Shown: positions 1 through 8,791 of the stretch, piece by piece
Layout of the letters: every line of letters begins with the position of its first letter
How positions within the stretch are numbered: position 1 is the first letter of the stretch
Assembly: GCA_021824565.1 (NCBI GenBank)
Contig: JAKAKL010000098.1
Coordinates: 1-39,381 of the forward strand
Length of the DNA: 39,381 nt
Direction: 5' to 3'
DNA from: Bacteroidota bacterium
Lineage (GTDB): Bacteria; Bacteroidota; Ignavibacteria; Ignavibacteriales; Ignavibacteriaceae
Program-made: the position numbers and the translations under genes
The notes under the pieces: model-generated
What the model was told of the DNA's origin: nothing
The model's input: only the letters and a program-made list of their open reading frames with translations
The model's database searches: none

Positions 1-144
1 ATTCTTTATTTGCGAGCTTGATTTTGAATAGCCGTATTCAGAACCTAAATTCTTTATTTGCGAGCTTGATTTTGAATAGCCGTATTCAGAACCTAAATTT
101 TTTATTTGCGAGCTTGATTTTGAATAGCCGTATTCAGAACCTAA
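1..144. repeat. 48-bp direct tandem repeat, three copies reaching the edge
   Basis: Three contiguous 48-bp units (1-48, 49-96, 97-144) with a single difference (T versus C at the fourth base of the third unit). 48 bp equals 16 codons, so unit gain or loss keeps the minus-strand reading frame. The array may continue to the left of the window. Confidence 0.95.
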
Positions 145-363
145 ATTCTCAACTTGAGCAGAAGAATTTACCAGCGTTCTAGTTCTAAGATCGTAGTTGG
201 AAGTTCTAGTGCGGGTTACATTATTTGACTGAATTGTGCGGGTGGTTTGAATAACCTGGAAGCGAACTGCTTGCTGAATGTTATTCTTTTTGGCAGGTTC
301 TTTTGCTTGAACGGAAATAACAAAAGCACCTAATAATAAAAGTGTGAAAATAGTCCGGGACAT
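1..363 (-). CDS. Secreted protein with 16-residue tandem repeats, 3' end cut by window edge
   Basis: The frame is open from an ATG at 363 down to base 1 with no stop, so the gene is partial. The start is supported by a strong upstream AGGAGG. Residues 1-20 form a signal peptide (MSRTIFTLLLLGAFVISVQA). A polar, Thr/Arg/Asn-rich stretch follows (residues 21-72), and then three copies of LGSEYGYSKSSSQIKN continue to the edge. The repeats are identical in protein; at DNA level they are 48-bp units at 1-48, 49-96 and 97-144 differing by one silent base. A degenerate half unit (SSAQVEN) precedes the first copy. No enzymatic motif is visible; an exported structural or surface repeat protein is the simplest reading. 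The true length and whether a sorting domain follows cannot be seen. The function is unknown. Confidence 0.75.
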   Translation of the reverse strand, partial: MSRTIFTLLLLGAFVISVQAKEPAKKNNIQQAVRFQVIQTTRTIQSNNVTRTRTSNYDLRTRTLVNSSAQVENLGSEYGYSKSSSQIKNLGSEYGYSKSSSQIKNLGSEYGYSKSSSQIKN

Positions 364-519
364 ATTCCCTCCTCGAAAATATATTTTGAAAATAGTTTTT
401 TTAAGCTTTTTAAGATTTTCAACCATTATGCCACCTATAAAACCAAGGAAATTATAACTATTTATTAGAGTGTAATTTTGGCGGGTAAAATTTACCTTCT
501 TTACGATTGTAATTTTTAA

Positions 520-546
520 ATAATTGTAAAGAAACATTACAATTAT
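520..546. repeat. 10-bp perfect inverted repeat
   Basis: ATAATTGTAA and TTACAATTAT flank a 7-base centre. A second small symmetric site, GGTAAA-A-TTTACC, lies at 484-496. Both are upstream of the secreted repeat protein start at 363 and could be operators or transcript hairpins; role unproven. Confidence 0.5.
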
Positions 547-696
547 ATTCTTACTAAAAGAGCGGAAAAACGATAAATTACCCGGTTAAGGATTAATATT
601 TAGACGGTTTGATAGTGCCGGGAAGGGCGACAATAATGATGTTAAAGATATTGGAATTTATTGGTATTAAATATAAGATCCATCCTAATTAACCGT

Positions 697-721
697 AATT
701 CGATTATAATGAAATCGAATT
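697..721. repeat. 9-bp perfect inverted repeat
   Basis: AATTCGATT and AATCGAATT are separated by 7 bases. There is no T-run on either side, so it is not an obvious terminator. It may be a binding site, or chance in AT-rich DNA. Confidence 0.4.
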
Positions 722-987
722 CCAAACAGATGAATTGGATTTTAGCGCGACGAAACTTTTGAAACAGTTATCAAACGAAGGCTTGATTCTTATTAACCTA
801 CAAACCTGCTTTGCGGGCAAGCAGAATTATCAGCGGGTTAATGGGAAAAACACGCTTATTACAGTCGTTTCAATGGATTATAATATAATTTGCACGATTG
901 GTTTTCCATCTAAGAACGAAATTAATAGACATGAATGCAAAAGGATACTCTTTTCTATCCATCTTAATTTAACTTCTTCCCTTCAGT

Positions 988-1383
988 TTGCTTTTTGATT
1001 TGACAGCTTTTTTCCAAAGTACTATTTTCCATACAATTCTTATAATTATTGATAAAGTACCTTTTGCAGACTGCAGCTCGGCGGCATCAAATATCTTTGA
1101 AACACTGTCCGATTTCAACGAACTTGTGGAAAATATCTTCGAAGTGCTGTCAGACTTCAACGAACTCGTGGCGAACATCTTCGAAGTGCTGTCAGACATC
1201 TTCGAACTCGTGGAAAACATCTTCGAAGTGCTGTCGGACTTCAACGAACTCGTGGAAAACATCTTCGAAGTGCTGTCGGACTTCAACGAACTCGTGGCGA
1301 ACATCTGCGAAAGCCAAAGTGTGATTAATGAACATTTTAAGGAATTCTTAGAAAAAATATTAAAGCATCAACCTGTTGTGTGA
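988..1383 (+). CDS. Possible heptad-repeat protein across minisatellite 1 (doubtful)
   Basis: A 131-codon frame runs through the 42-bp array and stays open about 100 bases before and 80 bases after it. The repeat reads NIFEVLSDFNELVE, two amphipathic heptads with Ile/Phe/Val/Leu in helical spacing. The C-terminal tail (residues about 107-131, including EHFKEFLEKILKH) also looks helical. Against it: the only start is TTG, no ribosome binding site is visible, and the opposite strand (969-1304) and another plus frame (1049-1324) are also open because the repeat unit has no stop in those frames. It could be a real coiled-coil peptide or simply repeat DNA. Confidence 0.3.
   Translation: MLFDLTAFFQSTIFHTILIIIDKVPFADCSSAASNIFETLSDFNELVENIFEVLSDFNELVANIFEVLSDIFELVENIFEVLSDFNELVENIFEVLSDFNELVANICESQSVINEHFKEFLEKILKHQPVV
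1090..1311. repeat. Minisatellite 1: five 42-bp units plus a partial sixth
   Basis: Units at 1090-1131, 1132-1173, 1174-1215, 1216-1257 and 1258-1299, then a 12-base remnant. No indels, so the phase is strictly kept. The first unit is the most diverged; the third has a local change turning DFN into DIF in the plus frame. Each unit is two 21-bp halves. The array is GC-richer than its flanks and is related to the array at 37409-37933 read on the other strand. Confidence 0.92.
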
Positions 1384-1800
1384 ATTAACATGTAAACCGT
1401 TCCGCCGAAGGAAGGACAGGTGAAATGGTTAGTTATTGCTTCTTCTTCTATTAACCAACAAATTAATCCGCGGGTAATAAAAACTCTAATGCTAATTTGA
1501 AACTGTTTAAACAGTTTATACCATGCAATTTCTAATTCACACAACTGGTTAATTAAAAAGATTTGTTTAGAATTTGAGAGATTTTAAGGAAAAGTAAACG
1601 AAACCGGAACCTTTTAGAGTACTAACTATTATAAAATAAAGACAACTGCCCGTCTGCCAGGCAGTTTTAGAAGAAGCTTTGTTTGAAGCAAAAGTGATTT
1701 TTATAGTAAAGCAAAGCGGTCAGATTATTGGAAGATCACATTAACCATTTGATCTTATTTTTCTTATCTGCCTAAAAATTTAGATAGAGAATATTTTACT
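1312..1800. other. Intergenic region between minisatellite 1 and lipoprotein gene
   Basis: No gene seen after the possible frame ends at 1383. It contains a perfect 18-bp palindrome at 1500-1517 and a small hairpin at 1644-1666 (AACTGCC and GGCAGTT around a 9-base loop). The minus-strand lipoprotein ends at 1801, so its transcript terminates somewhere in here; no classic terminator with a T-run was found. Confidence 0.5.
1500..1517. promoter_or_regulatory. Perfect 18-bp palindrome, candidate operator
   Basis: AAACTGTTT followed directly by AAACAGTTT, fully symmetric with no spacer. Such a site fits a dimeric helix-turn-helix repressor, but no start codon lies close by, so the target is unknown. 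Confidence 0.35.
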
Positions 1801-2355
1801 CTATTTTGCCCAGTTATATCTTGAAAAATGAGGAAGCTGCGCATTGAAAATCTGCAATGTACCTGTACTAACGTTGATATAAATTGAATCGCTTTTTACA
1901 AGCTGGGTTGATCCATCCGGGGCAAAATAATAAAAATTAATCGCATTCGGATCTACGCCGGATAAATCAACTCCTGTAAATTTAAGATTTAGGATTACGG
2001 GCGTATTAAAAATCATTGAAGGCGAGAAGTCAATTCCAGCGTCATCGCCAATCTGCATTGTTATGTTTTCAGCTCCGTTATAGGCGCCGACAGGGACAGT
2101 CAGTTCGGCATCCATAGTAACTAAACCCATCCCTGATGCAAAACTATTATGAAGTTCTACCGTCCCTCCTTTATTTCCAACAATTAAATTGCTCGCAGAG
2201 AACACGGCTTCAACTGATGAAGATAATTTTGCAGGAAGCTTGATTGCGACTTTTGAACTTGTCTGTGGTTTTACCGGATTAGTATTTGTAGACAAATCCG
2301 AACATCCAAAATAAAATAAACTTAAAGCAAATAAAGCAAGTAATAATCTTTTCAC
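1801..2355 (-). CDS. Small lipoprotein with ZU5-like beta domain
   Basis: 184 residues starting with a lipoprotein signal: MKRLLLALFALSLFYFGC, with Cys18 in a plausible lipobox, so it is probably anchored to a membrane. A Ser/Thr/Asn/Pro-rich linker (19-36) follows. Residues about 60-135 contain GGTVELH, then VPVGAYNGAENITMQIG, which resembles the G-x-L...V-x-V-P-x-G-A-x...I-T pattern of ZU5-like beta modules in bacterial surface proteins. The C-terminal part contains a YFAPDG strand and ends HFSRYNWAK. It is monocistronic as far as visible, convergent to nothing. The exact role is unknown; the ZU5 assignment is by motif shape only. Confidence 0.75.
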   Translation of the reverse strand: MKRLLLALFALSLFYFGCSDLSTNTNPVKPQTSSKVAIKLPAKLSSSVEAVFSASNLIVGNKGGTVELHNSFASGMGLVTMDAELTVPVGAYNGAENITMQIGDDAGIDFSPSMIFNTPVILNLKFTGVDLSGVDPNAINFYYFAPDGSTQLVKSDSIYINVSTGTLQIFNAQLPHFSRYNWAK

Positions 2356-2564
2356 TTATAACTCCTATATGCTAAATAATAGTTTCTTAAATATACAATC
2401 AATATGCCACAAGACAAATTATTTATTTTTATTTGTTTAAGCCCTAATTGATTTAGCAATCGAGGAATCCTTGTAAATATTTCTTCCAATTATAGTAAAA
2501 ATTACTATTAGCTCAATCAGCAAAGATGCGGTGGAAGCATTATTAATTTGTGAAACTTTATTAA

Positions 2565-3944
2565 TTAACTTAGTAGTCCATCCAGTCTTGGACGTGAAAT
2601 GCCAAGCGCCTTAGCAGTTTTAAATTTATTTCCGTTCATTTTTGCCAAAACTTCCAGAGCATAAGCTTTAGTAACCTTTTTTAGGCTCGTATTCATATAG
2701 TTTATATCAAGATGAATGAACTGCGGCATTAAAGCAGCTTCATTCTGCCGCATATCCAGCTTTGTTGTATCGATGAAAAGAAGGTTGGAAAAATCTTCAA
2801 GCCTTATTGATTTGCTTTCACTGAGCAGGACCGCCCTTTCGATGGCATTGCGGAATTCGCGCACATTGCCGGGCCACGGATACTGCTTCATAAAATCTTC
2901 CGCCGATCTTTCTATCTTATTTATCGATTTGCCGAATAGATTATTAAATTCTTCTATAAAATTTTCCGCAAGAAGTAAAACGTCATCGCCTCTCGAACGC
3001 AGCGGCGGCAGTTCTAACGAAACTACATTCAATCTATGGTACAAATCTCTTCTGAACAAATTATCCTCTATCATCTGATCAAGATTTTTATTTGTCGCTG
3101 AAATAATTCTCGCATATATAGGAATATCGCCTGTACCGCCGAGTCTTCTAATTAATTTTCTTTCAATAGTCCTCAAAAGCTTTGATTGAATGTTTAAAGT
3201 AAGATCGCCTATTTCATCAAGGAACAAGGTACCTTCTTCAGCGACTTCAAACAAACCAAGCTTCCTATTTTTAGCATTTGTAAATGCGCCCGGCTCGTAT
3301 CCGAAGAGCTCAGATTCAAGAAGGCTTTCAGGAATAGCGTTGCAGATGATATCTACAAACGGGAAAAACTTTCTCATGCCGAACCTGTGGATAGCTCTTG
3401 CAAGATGCCCTTTGCCTGTCCCCGTTTCTCCAAGTATTAAAATGTTTGCATCATTTTGAAGAGCAACTTTTTTAGCAAGATTAATTACTTTCATAAAATC
3501 ATGCGATTCACCGATAAGAGAGTTAAAGTCATCATATCTTCCGGCTAAATAATAAGAGCTTCCCTCTTCCGTAATGAATGCGCGCGTATCGATTATTTCA
3601 TACATATAAGCAATGAACTTGTAAAGCTCATGCGGGAAGACAAAAATATTATTAAAGCCAAGCTTGACCAGCGTGCTTATAAGAACAGCGTCGTCACTTT
3701 GAGTTACAAATATGATTTTGTTTTTAAGTATGCTTCTCTCTTCAAGAACTTTATTAAGATATTTTGAGCGGATATTTTGTATTTGAACGATAACTATTTC
3801 GTTCGGGTGAATATCAAAGATCTTCGGAAAGCTTGAGCGGGTGTTTAGTTTTTTCAATTCAAGCTGTTTGACAAACGAGTTTAACGATGAAACATCTTTA
3901 ATGTCGGAAAAAATTTTTATTATTATTTTTTCTTTTGTCGACAA
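2565..3944 (-). CDS. Sigma-54-dependent transcriptional activator with pseudo-receiver
   Basis: 459 residues. Residues 1-120 have the alternating strand/helix look of a receiver domain, but the strand that should carry the phosphorylated Asp reads IVIVQIQN (50-57), so a phosphoacceptor seems absent. Residues 140-375 are the AAA+ domain: Walker A GETGTGKG (172-179), the sigma-54 contact loop as GAFTNA (219-224, canonical GAFTGA), Walker B TLFLDEIG (239-246), arginine region FRRDLYHRLNV (297-307), WPGNVRE (357-363). Residues about 427-459 are a Fis-type helix-turn-helix (ALGISRPRLDGLL). The start must be the TTG at 3944: an in-frame stop lies just upstream. It begins one base after the kinase stop codon, so translation is probably coupled. 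Family knowledge: it opens promoters with RNA polymerase-sigma-54. Confidence 0.92.
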   Translation of the reverse strand: MSTKEKIIIKIFSDIKDVSSLNSFVKQLELKKLNTRSSFPKIFDIHPNEIVIVQIQNIRSKYLNKVLEERSILKNKIIFVTQSDDAVLISTLVKLGFNNIFVFPHELYKFIAYMYEIIDTRAFITEEGSSYYLAGRYDDFNSLIGESHDFMKVINLAKKVALQNDANILILGETGTGKGHLARAIHRFGMRKFFPFVDIICNAIPESLLESELFGYEPGAFTNAKNRKLGLFEVAEEGTLFLDEIGDLTLNIQSKLLRTIERKLIRRLGGTGDIPIYARIISATNKNLDQMIEDNLFRRDLYHRLNVVSLELPPLRSRGDDVLLLAENFIEEFNNLFGKSINKIERSAEDFMKQYPWPGNVREFRNAIERAVLLSESKSIRLEDFSNLLFIDTTKLDMRQNEAALMPQFIHLDINYMNTSLKKVTKAYALEVLAKMNGNKFKTAKALGISRPRLDGLLS

Positions 3945-3945
3945 T

Positions 3946-6900
3946 TCAGATTCCCAGCTTGGTAATTATTTCCAAAGTTCTGCTTCGTTCAGATTCTTTA
4001 AGATATGCTTCATGTAAATGAGAATCTGTTATGTTCTCCGCAAAGTAATTAATTATTTCTTTAGCATAATGAAGATATTCCTTTGCCTTGCTGTAATTGC
4101 CTCGGTGGTAATAGTAATTCCCCATCTCAAACAAAATTTTCCACGTCAGTTCGGTTAGAGAAAAGTCTTCCATAACGCTAAAGGCAGAGATAAAATAATC
4201 AATCGGAGGTTTAAGGTTTGTACCGGGATTTATCATGGCAATTTTTCCAAGCATATACTCGCGCTCTGCAAAGAAGAGGACATTATCTTTAACCATTTCT
4301 TCAATTTCTTTTGAAACAAGAACAGCAGCGGCATCTTCTGTTTTATCAAATGCAATCAGGTTCTTTACAATAAGAATGGTAGCGGCGAAGTAATGTAACT
4401 TATCATTTTGCTTAAGAAATTCAGACTGCAAGGAATACAGTTTTTGAATATCCGTATTAGCAAAGCTTTCGCTTGCTTTTTCTAGTTGAAGTAAGTATTC
4501 AAATTGGGTTTTGTTTTTGTCGTTTATACTCCCCTCTTTTTCTAGCAAAGATAACTGATTAAATAGCTCCGAGAACCATTCATAATCACCAATTACTAAA
4601 AAAAGCTTTGAGAGAAGAAGTTGAGCTCGTAATTTTGTTAGTATATAGTCTAATTGAGAATATATTAATATAGAACGTTCAATTGACACATATGAATTTT
4701 GATACTCACATATATATAAATATAACTCCCCTAAATTTGATAGAGATTGCCCCACTCCAAGTTTATTGCCTAAACTTTGGAAAATTAACATCGCATTTTT
4801 GTAATTTTCAATAGCTTTAGGAATATTTTGTTTCTCATAATTAATGATGCCAAAATTCAAGAGTAGTTTGGCTTCTTCTTCTATACTACCTATATTTTTA
4901 TTTGATTGTAAAGAAATGTTCCACGATTCCTCTGCTTTATCATGATAGCCTTGTAGGTCGTAAATAATTCCTATGTTTTTCTCTAATTGTGCCACTCTGT
5001 TATTCATATTTAGACTCTTGTATATGTCCTTAGCTTTTTGAATATATAATAATGACTCGTTTAATATATCGTTTCGAAATAGTCCAATTAATCCCCAAAT
5101 ATTATAACATTTAGCTATGTCCATTTTTGTTGCATGTGGATTATTAATGACACTCTTGCAAAGGGTTATAACAGAATCAAAATTATTCAGCTCCAATTCA
5201 GCGCTCGCAATTTCTGCGAGGATAGTTTGCTTTCTCGTTTCATCTTCTATACGCGGCAATAATGTTTCAAAAAGATTTTTCCCGGCTTCATTTTCACCCA
5301 AACCAATTAGGCAGCTTCCTTTTACAATTAATATTTCTAATTTAAAATCTTCATCTTCTGCTTCGCTCAGCAACTCTTCTATTAACATAAGAGCCTGCTT
5401 GTTTTCACCGAGCTTATGATAAACATTAATCAGTCTAAACCGTATGTCGATTAAATCTTTATCTTCAAGATTTAGCTGGAGCAGATGCAGCAGAATATTT
5501 TTTTGATACGAGTATGTCGACAGCTTTTCCGATTCTTCGATTTCTTCTTTATAAAGCTCATAGCTTTTATAATGCTGTGAAGCGAGCTCAAAATGCCTTG
5601 CAATCTCAACCTTGTTGAACGAAGAAAATTTTTCTTTCAGCTTGTTCGCTATATCCAGATGATAATCCGGAGCGTTGTCAATTTGCAGATAAGCATATTT
5701 TTTAATTCCGTCCGAAGTAAAAACTATTCCCGCGCTTCTATTGTACTGCTGAATTATATTTTTGTTTTGCAGACTCGATATTATAGATGATATTTTTTCA
5801 GCGGCAAAATCCGTCAGCCGTGCAATCGAAGGCAAATCCAGCGTCGTATCAAAAGCAGAAATTAATTTTGAAATTTTAATTTCTTCCTCGTTTAGATTAC
5901 TAAAGCGCAGCCTGTATATTTCTTCCTGCGAGCCTTTAAGAATTGAAAGCGTTTCGTCTCCGGTATTTATATTAACCCCGTTTGGATCAAAGGTCGCAAT
6001 CTTCAAAAGGATAATATCGCGCAGGAATCCTTCGATGCTTCCCGGCAGCAGATCGGCATACTTGAGTATCAGTTTCTTTAAATCTTCTCTTGGAAAATTT
6101 TTGTAAAAGCTTTTAGTGATAAACTCATCAAGGTGAATTTCCGTAAACGGAATAAGATTTATTTCCCGCAAATTAAAAATAAAGCTTGATAAATAGCTGA
6201 AGTCGGAGTTTTCGGTTAGGATGACTTTAATTTTATTTACTTGAAGAATCGGAATTATGTTTTTAAAAACCTCCACAGCAAACTCATCATAAAAATTAAA
6301 CGCATCTAGAATCAACACAAAATTATTCTGCATCGAAACTGCGGTGAAAATAATTTTTAACTCCGAGATCAGATCCTGCGACGGCGAATTAAATATTGCA
6401 TAAATTTTTTCTTTTACTTCATCCGAAAGCTTTTCAAAAACAAATTGATTAAATACAATTTGTTTTAAAATTAATTTTATAAAATCGAACCCGGCTTTCG
6501 CCTTGTTGTTTTTTATAAGAATAACATTTTCATGACGGTAATATATTTCATCAACAAGCGAAGTCTTGCCCGAACCTTCAAAGCCCTTGATAGTAAAAAC
6601 TTCGTTGCTTGTTTCATCTTCAAAATAAGTTTTTAAAATTGTTAGGACGTCAGTCCGGTCGGAAAATATTTTTGCCGGCATCCAGTCTTTGCTAAGATTT
6701 TCATCGATCGGGATGTTTAGTTCCCCGAGCAGCTGGAGTGCATTCTGATATCTATCGTCGGGATTTTTAGCAAGTAATTTTCTTAAAGTATTAATCAACC
6801 GGCTGGAATATTTTGTTTCGGGAAATTCAAACTCTTTTTCAAGATGGGATTTATAAATCTCAAGCTCATTACCAGCTTCAAATGGAAATTTGCCATAGAT

Positions 6901-7509
6901 GAATTTGTAAAGCATGATTCCGAGCGAATAAAGATCGGCGCGATGATCGTGCGCTTCTCTTCTTAAAATTTCAGGAGCGATATATTCCGCGGTCCCTCTT
7001 ACAACTTCTTCTGTACTATGATAAATATTCTGAGCAAAGCCAAGATCGATCATTTTGATAAGCGGCTTTCCGTCAATCTCGTTTATCAAAATATTTTCCG
7101 GCTTCAAGTCGTAATAAATGTAGTTTGATTGATGCAGATAATATAAGACCGAGCAAAGCTGCTCTATTATCTTGCGCAGGAAATTTTCATCGGAAAGTTT
7201 TTTGCAGCCTGATAAAATCTCTCCTCTGAAATATTCCATCACAAAAAACATTGATCCCGCCTGGATATTTTCTTCTTCATCAAACTTTACTACGGAGCTG
7301 AATTCATTAGCTTTGATGATGTTCGGATGATCAAGCTTCCGCAGTGTGAAAAACTCGCTGCGGAAAATTCTTGTTTCCAATTCTTCGGCATCGGGCGGAA
7401 GGATTTTTACCGCAAGATCCGTTTCGGGAAATTCCACGTCGCTGCAGAGATAAACCTGGCTGCGTCCTTTTCCAATTTTATTTCTTATAATGTAACGTTC
7501 ATTAATCAT
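3946..7509 (-). CDS. Ser/Thr protein kinase fused to P-loop ATPase and TPR repeats
   Basis: 1187 residues, no transmembrane segment, probably cytosolic. Kinase domain about 6-265: glycine loop GKGRSQVY (13-20), Lys35 in LAVK, catalytic loop YYDLKPEN (132-139) where HRD is replaced by YYD, DLG for DFG (155-157), TAEYIAPE (173-180). A second nucleotide-binding domain follows: Walker A GFEGSGKTS (309-317) and Walker B FVLILDAF (397-404), resembling AAA/STAND ATPases. From about 690 to the end the protein is helical TPR repeats. The ATG overlaps the end of the upstream permease gene (bases 7502-7509), and the sigma-54 activator starts one base after its stop. This places it inside the peptide-transporter operon. 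A signal-transducing kinase controlling that operon or the regulator is inferred. Confidence 0.92.
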   Translation of the reverse strand: MINERYIIRNKIGKGRSQVYLCSDVEFPETDLAVKILPPDAEELETRIFRSEFFTLRKLDHPNIIKANEFSSVVKFDEEENIQAGSMFFVMEYFRGEILSGCKKLSDENFLRKIIEQLCSVLYYLHQSNYIYYDLKPENILINEIDGKPLIKMIDLGFAQNIYHSTEEVVRGTAEYIAPEILRREAHDHRADLYSLGIMLYKFIYGKFPFEAGNELEIYKSHLEKEFEFPETKYSSRLINTLRKLLAKNPDDRYQNALQLLGELNIPIDENLSKDWMPAKIFSDRTDVLTILKTYFEDETSNEVFTIKGFEGSGKTSLVDEIYYRHENVILIKNNKAKAGFDFIKLILKQIVFNQFVFEKLSDEVKEKIYAIFNSPSQDLISELKIIFTAVSMQNNFVLILDAFNFYDEFAVEVFKNIIPILQVNKIKVILTENSDFSYLSSFIFNLREINLIPFTEIHLDEFITKSFYKNFPREDLKKLILKYADLLPGSIEGFLRDIILLKIATFDPNGVNINTGDETLSILKGSQEEIYRLRFSNLNEEEIKISKLISAFDTTLDLPSIARLTDFAAEKISSIISSLQNKNIIQQYNRSAGIVFTSDGIKKYAYLQIDNAPDYHLDIANKLKEKFSSFNKVEIARHFELASQHYKSYELYKEEIEESEKLSTYSYQKNILLHLLQLNLEDKDLIDIRFRLINVYHKLGENKQALMLIEELLSEAEDEDFKLEILIVKGSCLIGLGENEAGKNLFETLLPRIEDETRKQTILAEIASAELELNNFDSVITLCKSVINNPHATKMDIAKCYNIWGLIGLFRNDILNESLLYIQKAKDIYKSLNMNNRVAQLEKNIGIIYDLQGYHDKAEESWNISLQSNKNIGSIEEEAKLLLNFGIINYEKQNIPKAIENYKNAMLIFQSLGNKLGVGQSLSNLGELYLYICEYQNSYVSIERSILIYSQLDYILTKLRAQLLLSKLFLVIGDYEWFSELFNQLSLLEKEGSINDKNKTQFEYLLQLEKASESFANTDIQKLYSLQSEFLKQNDKLHYFAATILIVKNLIAFDKTEDAAAVLVSKEIEEMVKDNVLFFAEREYMLGKIAMINPGTNLKPPIDYFISAFSVMEDFSLTELTWKILFEMGNYYYHRGNYSKAKEYLHYAKEIINYFAENITDSHLHEAYLKESERSRTLEIITKLGI

Positions 7510-8791
7510 CTTTTAACCGCGGGTTGAAAAATAAGTTAATATCTTTACCGAGACTGTTTGCCGCGTACAAGGTAAAGAATAAGCACAAGCCCGGAGGAAT
7601 TATCATCCACCAAGCTTGAGTTAAATAATTTTGCCCTGCTTCAATCATCGCGCCCCACGAAGGATAAAAACTTCCGGTACCTAATCCAAGATAGCTTAAC
7701 GCCGCTTCGGCTAATATTACGGCGCCGTATTCGAAAACAAGATTAACAATTACCGGAGCTAAAATAACCGGCAAGACTTCTTTCGTTAAAATTCTATACC
7801 ATGAAAGCCCCGACATCTTTGCCGAGAAAAAATAATCTTTATTTTTCAAAGATATTACTTCGCTTCTCACAATTTTAAATAAACTCATCCAGCCGGAAAA
7901 GCCGAGAACTAATATTACAGTAAATAAAGAATTCCCAAACAAAGCCAGGACAAGAATTACAAAAAATATTGCCGGGAAAGATAAAAACATATCGGTGATT
8001 CGACTGATACTTGTGTCGATCAATCCGCCAGGATAACCGGCTAAGAAGCCCAAAGATAATCCAAGGGCAAAAGACACAATCACCGAACCTAATCCGACAA
8101 ACAAAGATATTCTCGCGCCGTAAACTAATCTTGAAAAAATATCTCTGCCGTATTCATCTGTGCCAAGCAAAAATATTTTTTTTGTAATCACCGGTCTGCC
8201 TGAGGAAATTAAAACTGTATCCTCGGGTAAAATTTTTTCTTCACCAGATTGATATATCACCGCTTTGCCGTTTATTCTAACACTGTCGGCAAAGATAATG
8301 CTTTCATCAAAAGTATTCTTTTTTACCTTCTTTCTTAAATCAATAAATCGGTTGAAAATATTCTGGTCCTTTGCTTTTTGTTCTTTTAGGTGGATCACTT
8401 CAACAGAGCTAAACGGCGGCAGCAAACGCGTCTCGGTAATATTTTGCTGGAAGCCCGGGTTATTATTTGTTATTAAAGGAGCATAAATAAAAAAAATAAT
8501 TAATACAATTAAAATAAATTTTGTCGCCGTTATATTCTCTTTAAGTAAATTAATTTTTCTGCGGTACAGAATTATGAAGAGCGGCATTATTATAACAAGC
8601 AAAGCAGAAGAGAAAACATCGGCGAGCGAAAAGCTGAACTGCGAAAAAGCTTCGGTGAAATTCTTAAAAAATAATTCAGCATAAATTCCAATGAGCAAGT
8701 ATGAATTTATAATCAGAGTAAGCCTAAAGACCAGCATTAAAACAAATACTGATAAAAGGAAATGCCATATTCTAATTTTTACCTTCATCAA
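7502..8791 (-). CDS. oppC: Peptide ABC transporter permease, OppC/DppC family
   Basis: 429 residues, inner membrane. The C-terminal 220 residues are a standard BPD-transp-1 permease: LLGTDEYGRD (208-217) before the first core membrane helix, the EAA-like region around residues 330-350, and the AEAALSYLGLG segment. The protein is about 100-130 residues longer than typical OppC. The extra N-terminal part holds additional hydrophobic segments (about 9-40, 52-77, 90-108) and a hydrophilic stretch (110-205) before the core. It overlaps the upstream OppB gene by 4 bases (ATGA) and the downstream kinase by 8, so it is part of a tightly coupled operon. Substrate (oligopeptide versus dipeptide) cannot be told from sequence. 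Confidence 0.92.
   Translation of the reverse strand: MMKVKIRIWHFLLSVFVLMLVFRLTLIINSYLLIGIYAELFFKNFTEAFSQFSFSLADVFSSALLVIIMPLFIILYRRKINLLKENITATKFILIVLIIFFIYAPLITNNNPGFQQNITETRLLPPFSSVEVIHLKEQKAKDQNIFNRFIDLRKKVKKNTFDESIIFADSVRINGKAVIYQSGEEKILPEDTVLISSGRPVITKKIFLLGTDEYGRDIFSRLVYGARISLFVGLGSVIVSFALGLSLGFLAGYPGGLIDTSISRITDMFLSFPAIFFVILVLALFGNSLFTVILVLGFSGWMSLFKIVRSEVISLKNKDYFFSAKMSGLSWYRILTKEVLPVILAPVIVNLVFEYGAVILAEAALSYLGLGTGSFYPSWGAMIEAGQNYLTQAWWMIIPPGLCLFFTLYAANSLGKDINLFFNPRLKDD

Larger units (their letters stand above)
364..1089. other. Gene-poor AT-rich region upstream of the repeat protein
   Basis: No convincing gene. A short TTG-started frame at 735-998 has no ribosome binding site and no recognisable domain. 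The stretch holds the presumed promoter of the minus-strand repeat protein and several small inverted repeats (484-496, 520-546, 697-721). I saw no tRNA or riboswitch. Confidence 0.6.

Noticed and set aside
735-998. Short 87-codon frame on the plus strand
   Set aside because: TTG start, no ribosome binding site, no domain-like character; overlaps a region of inverted repeats and looks like chance.
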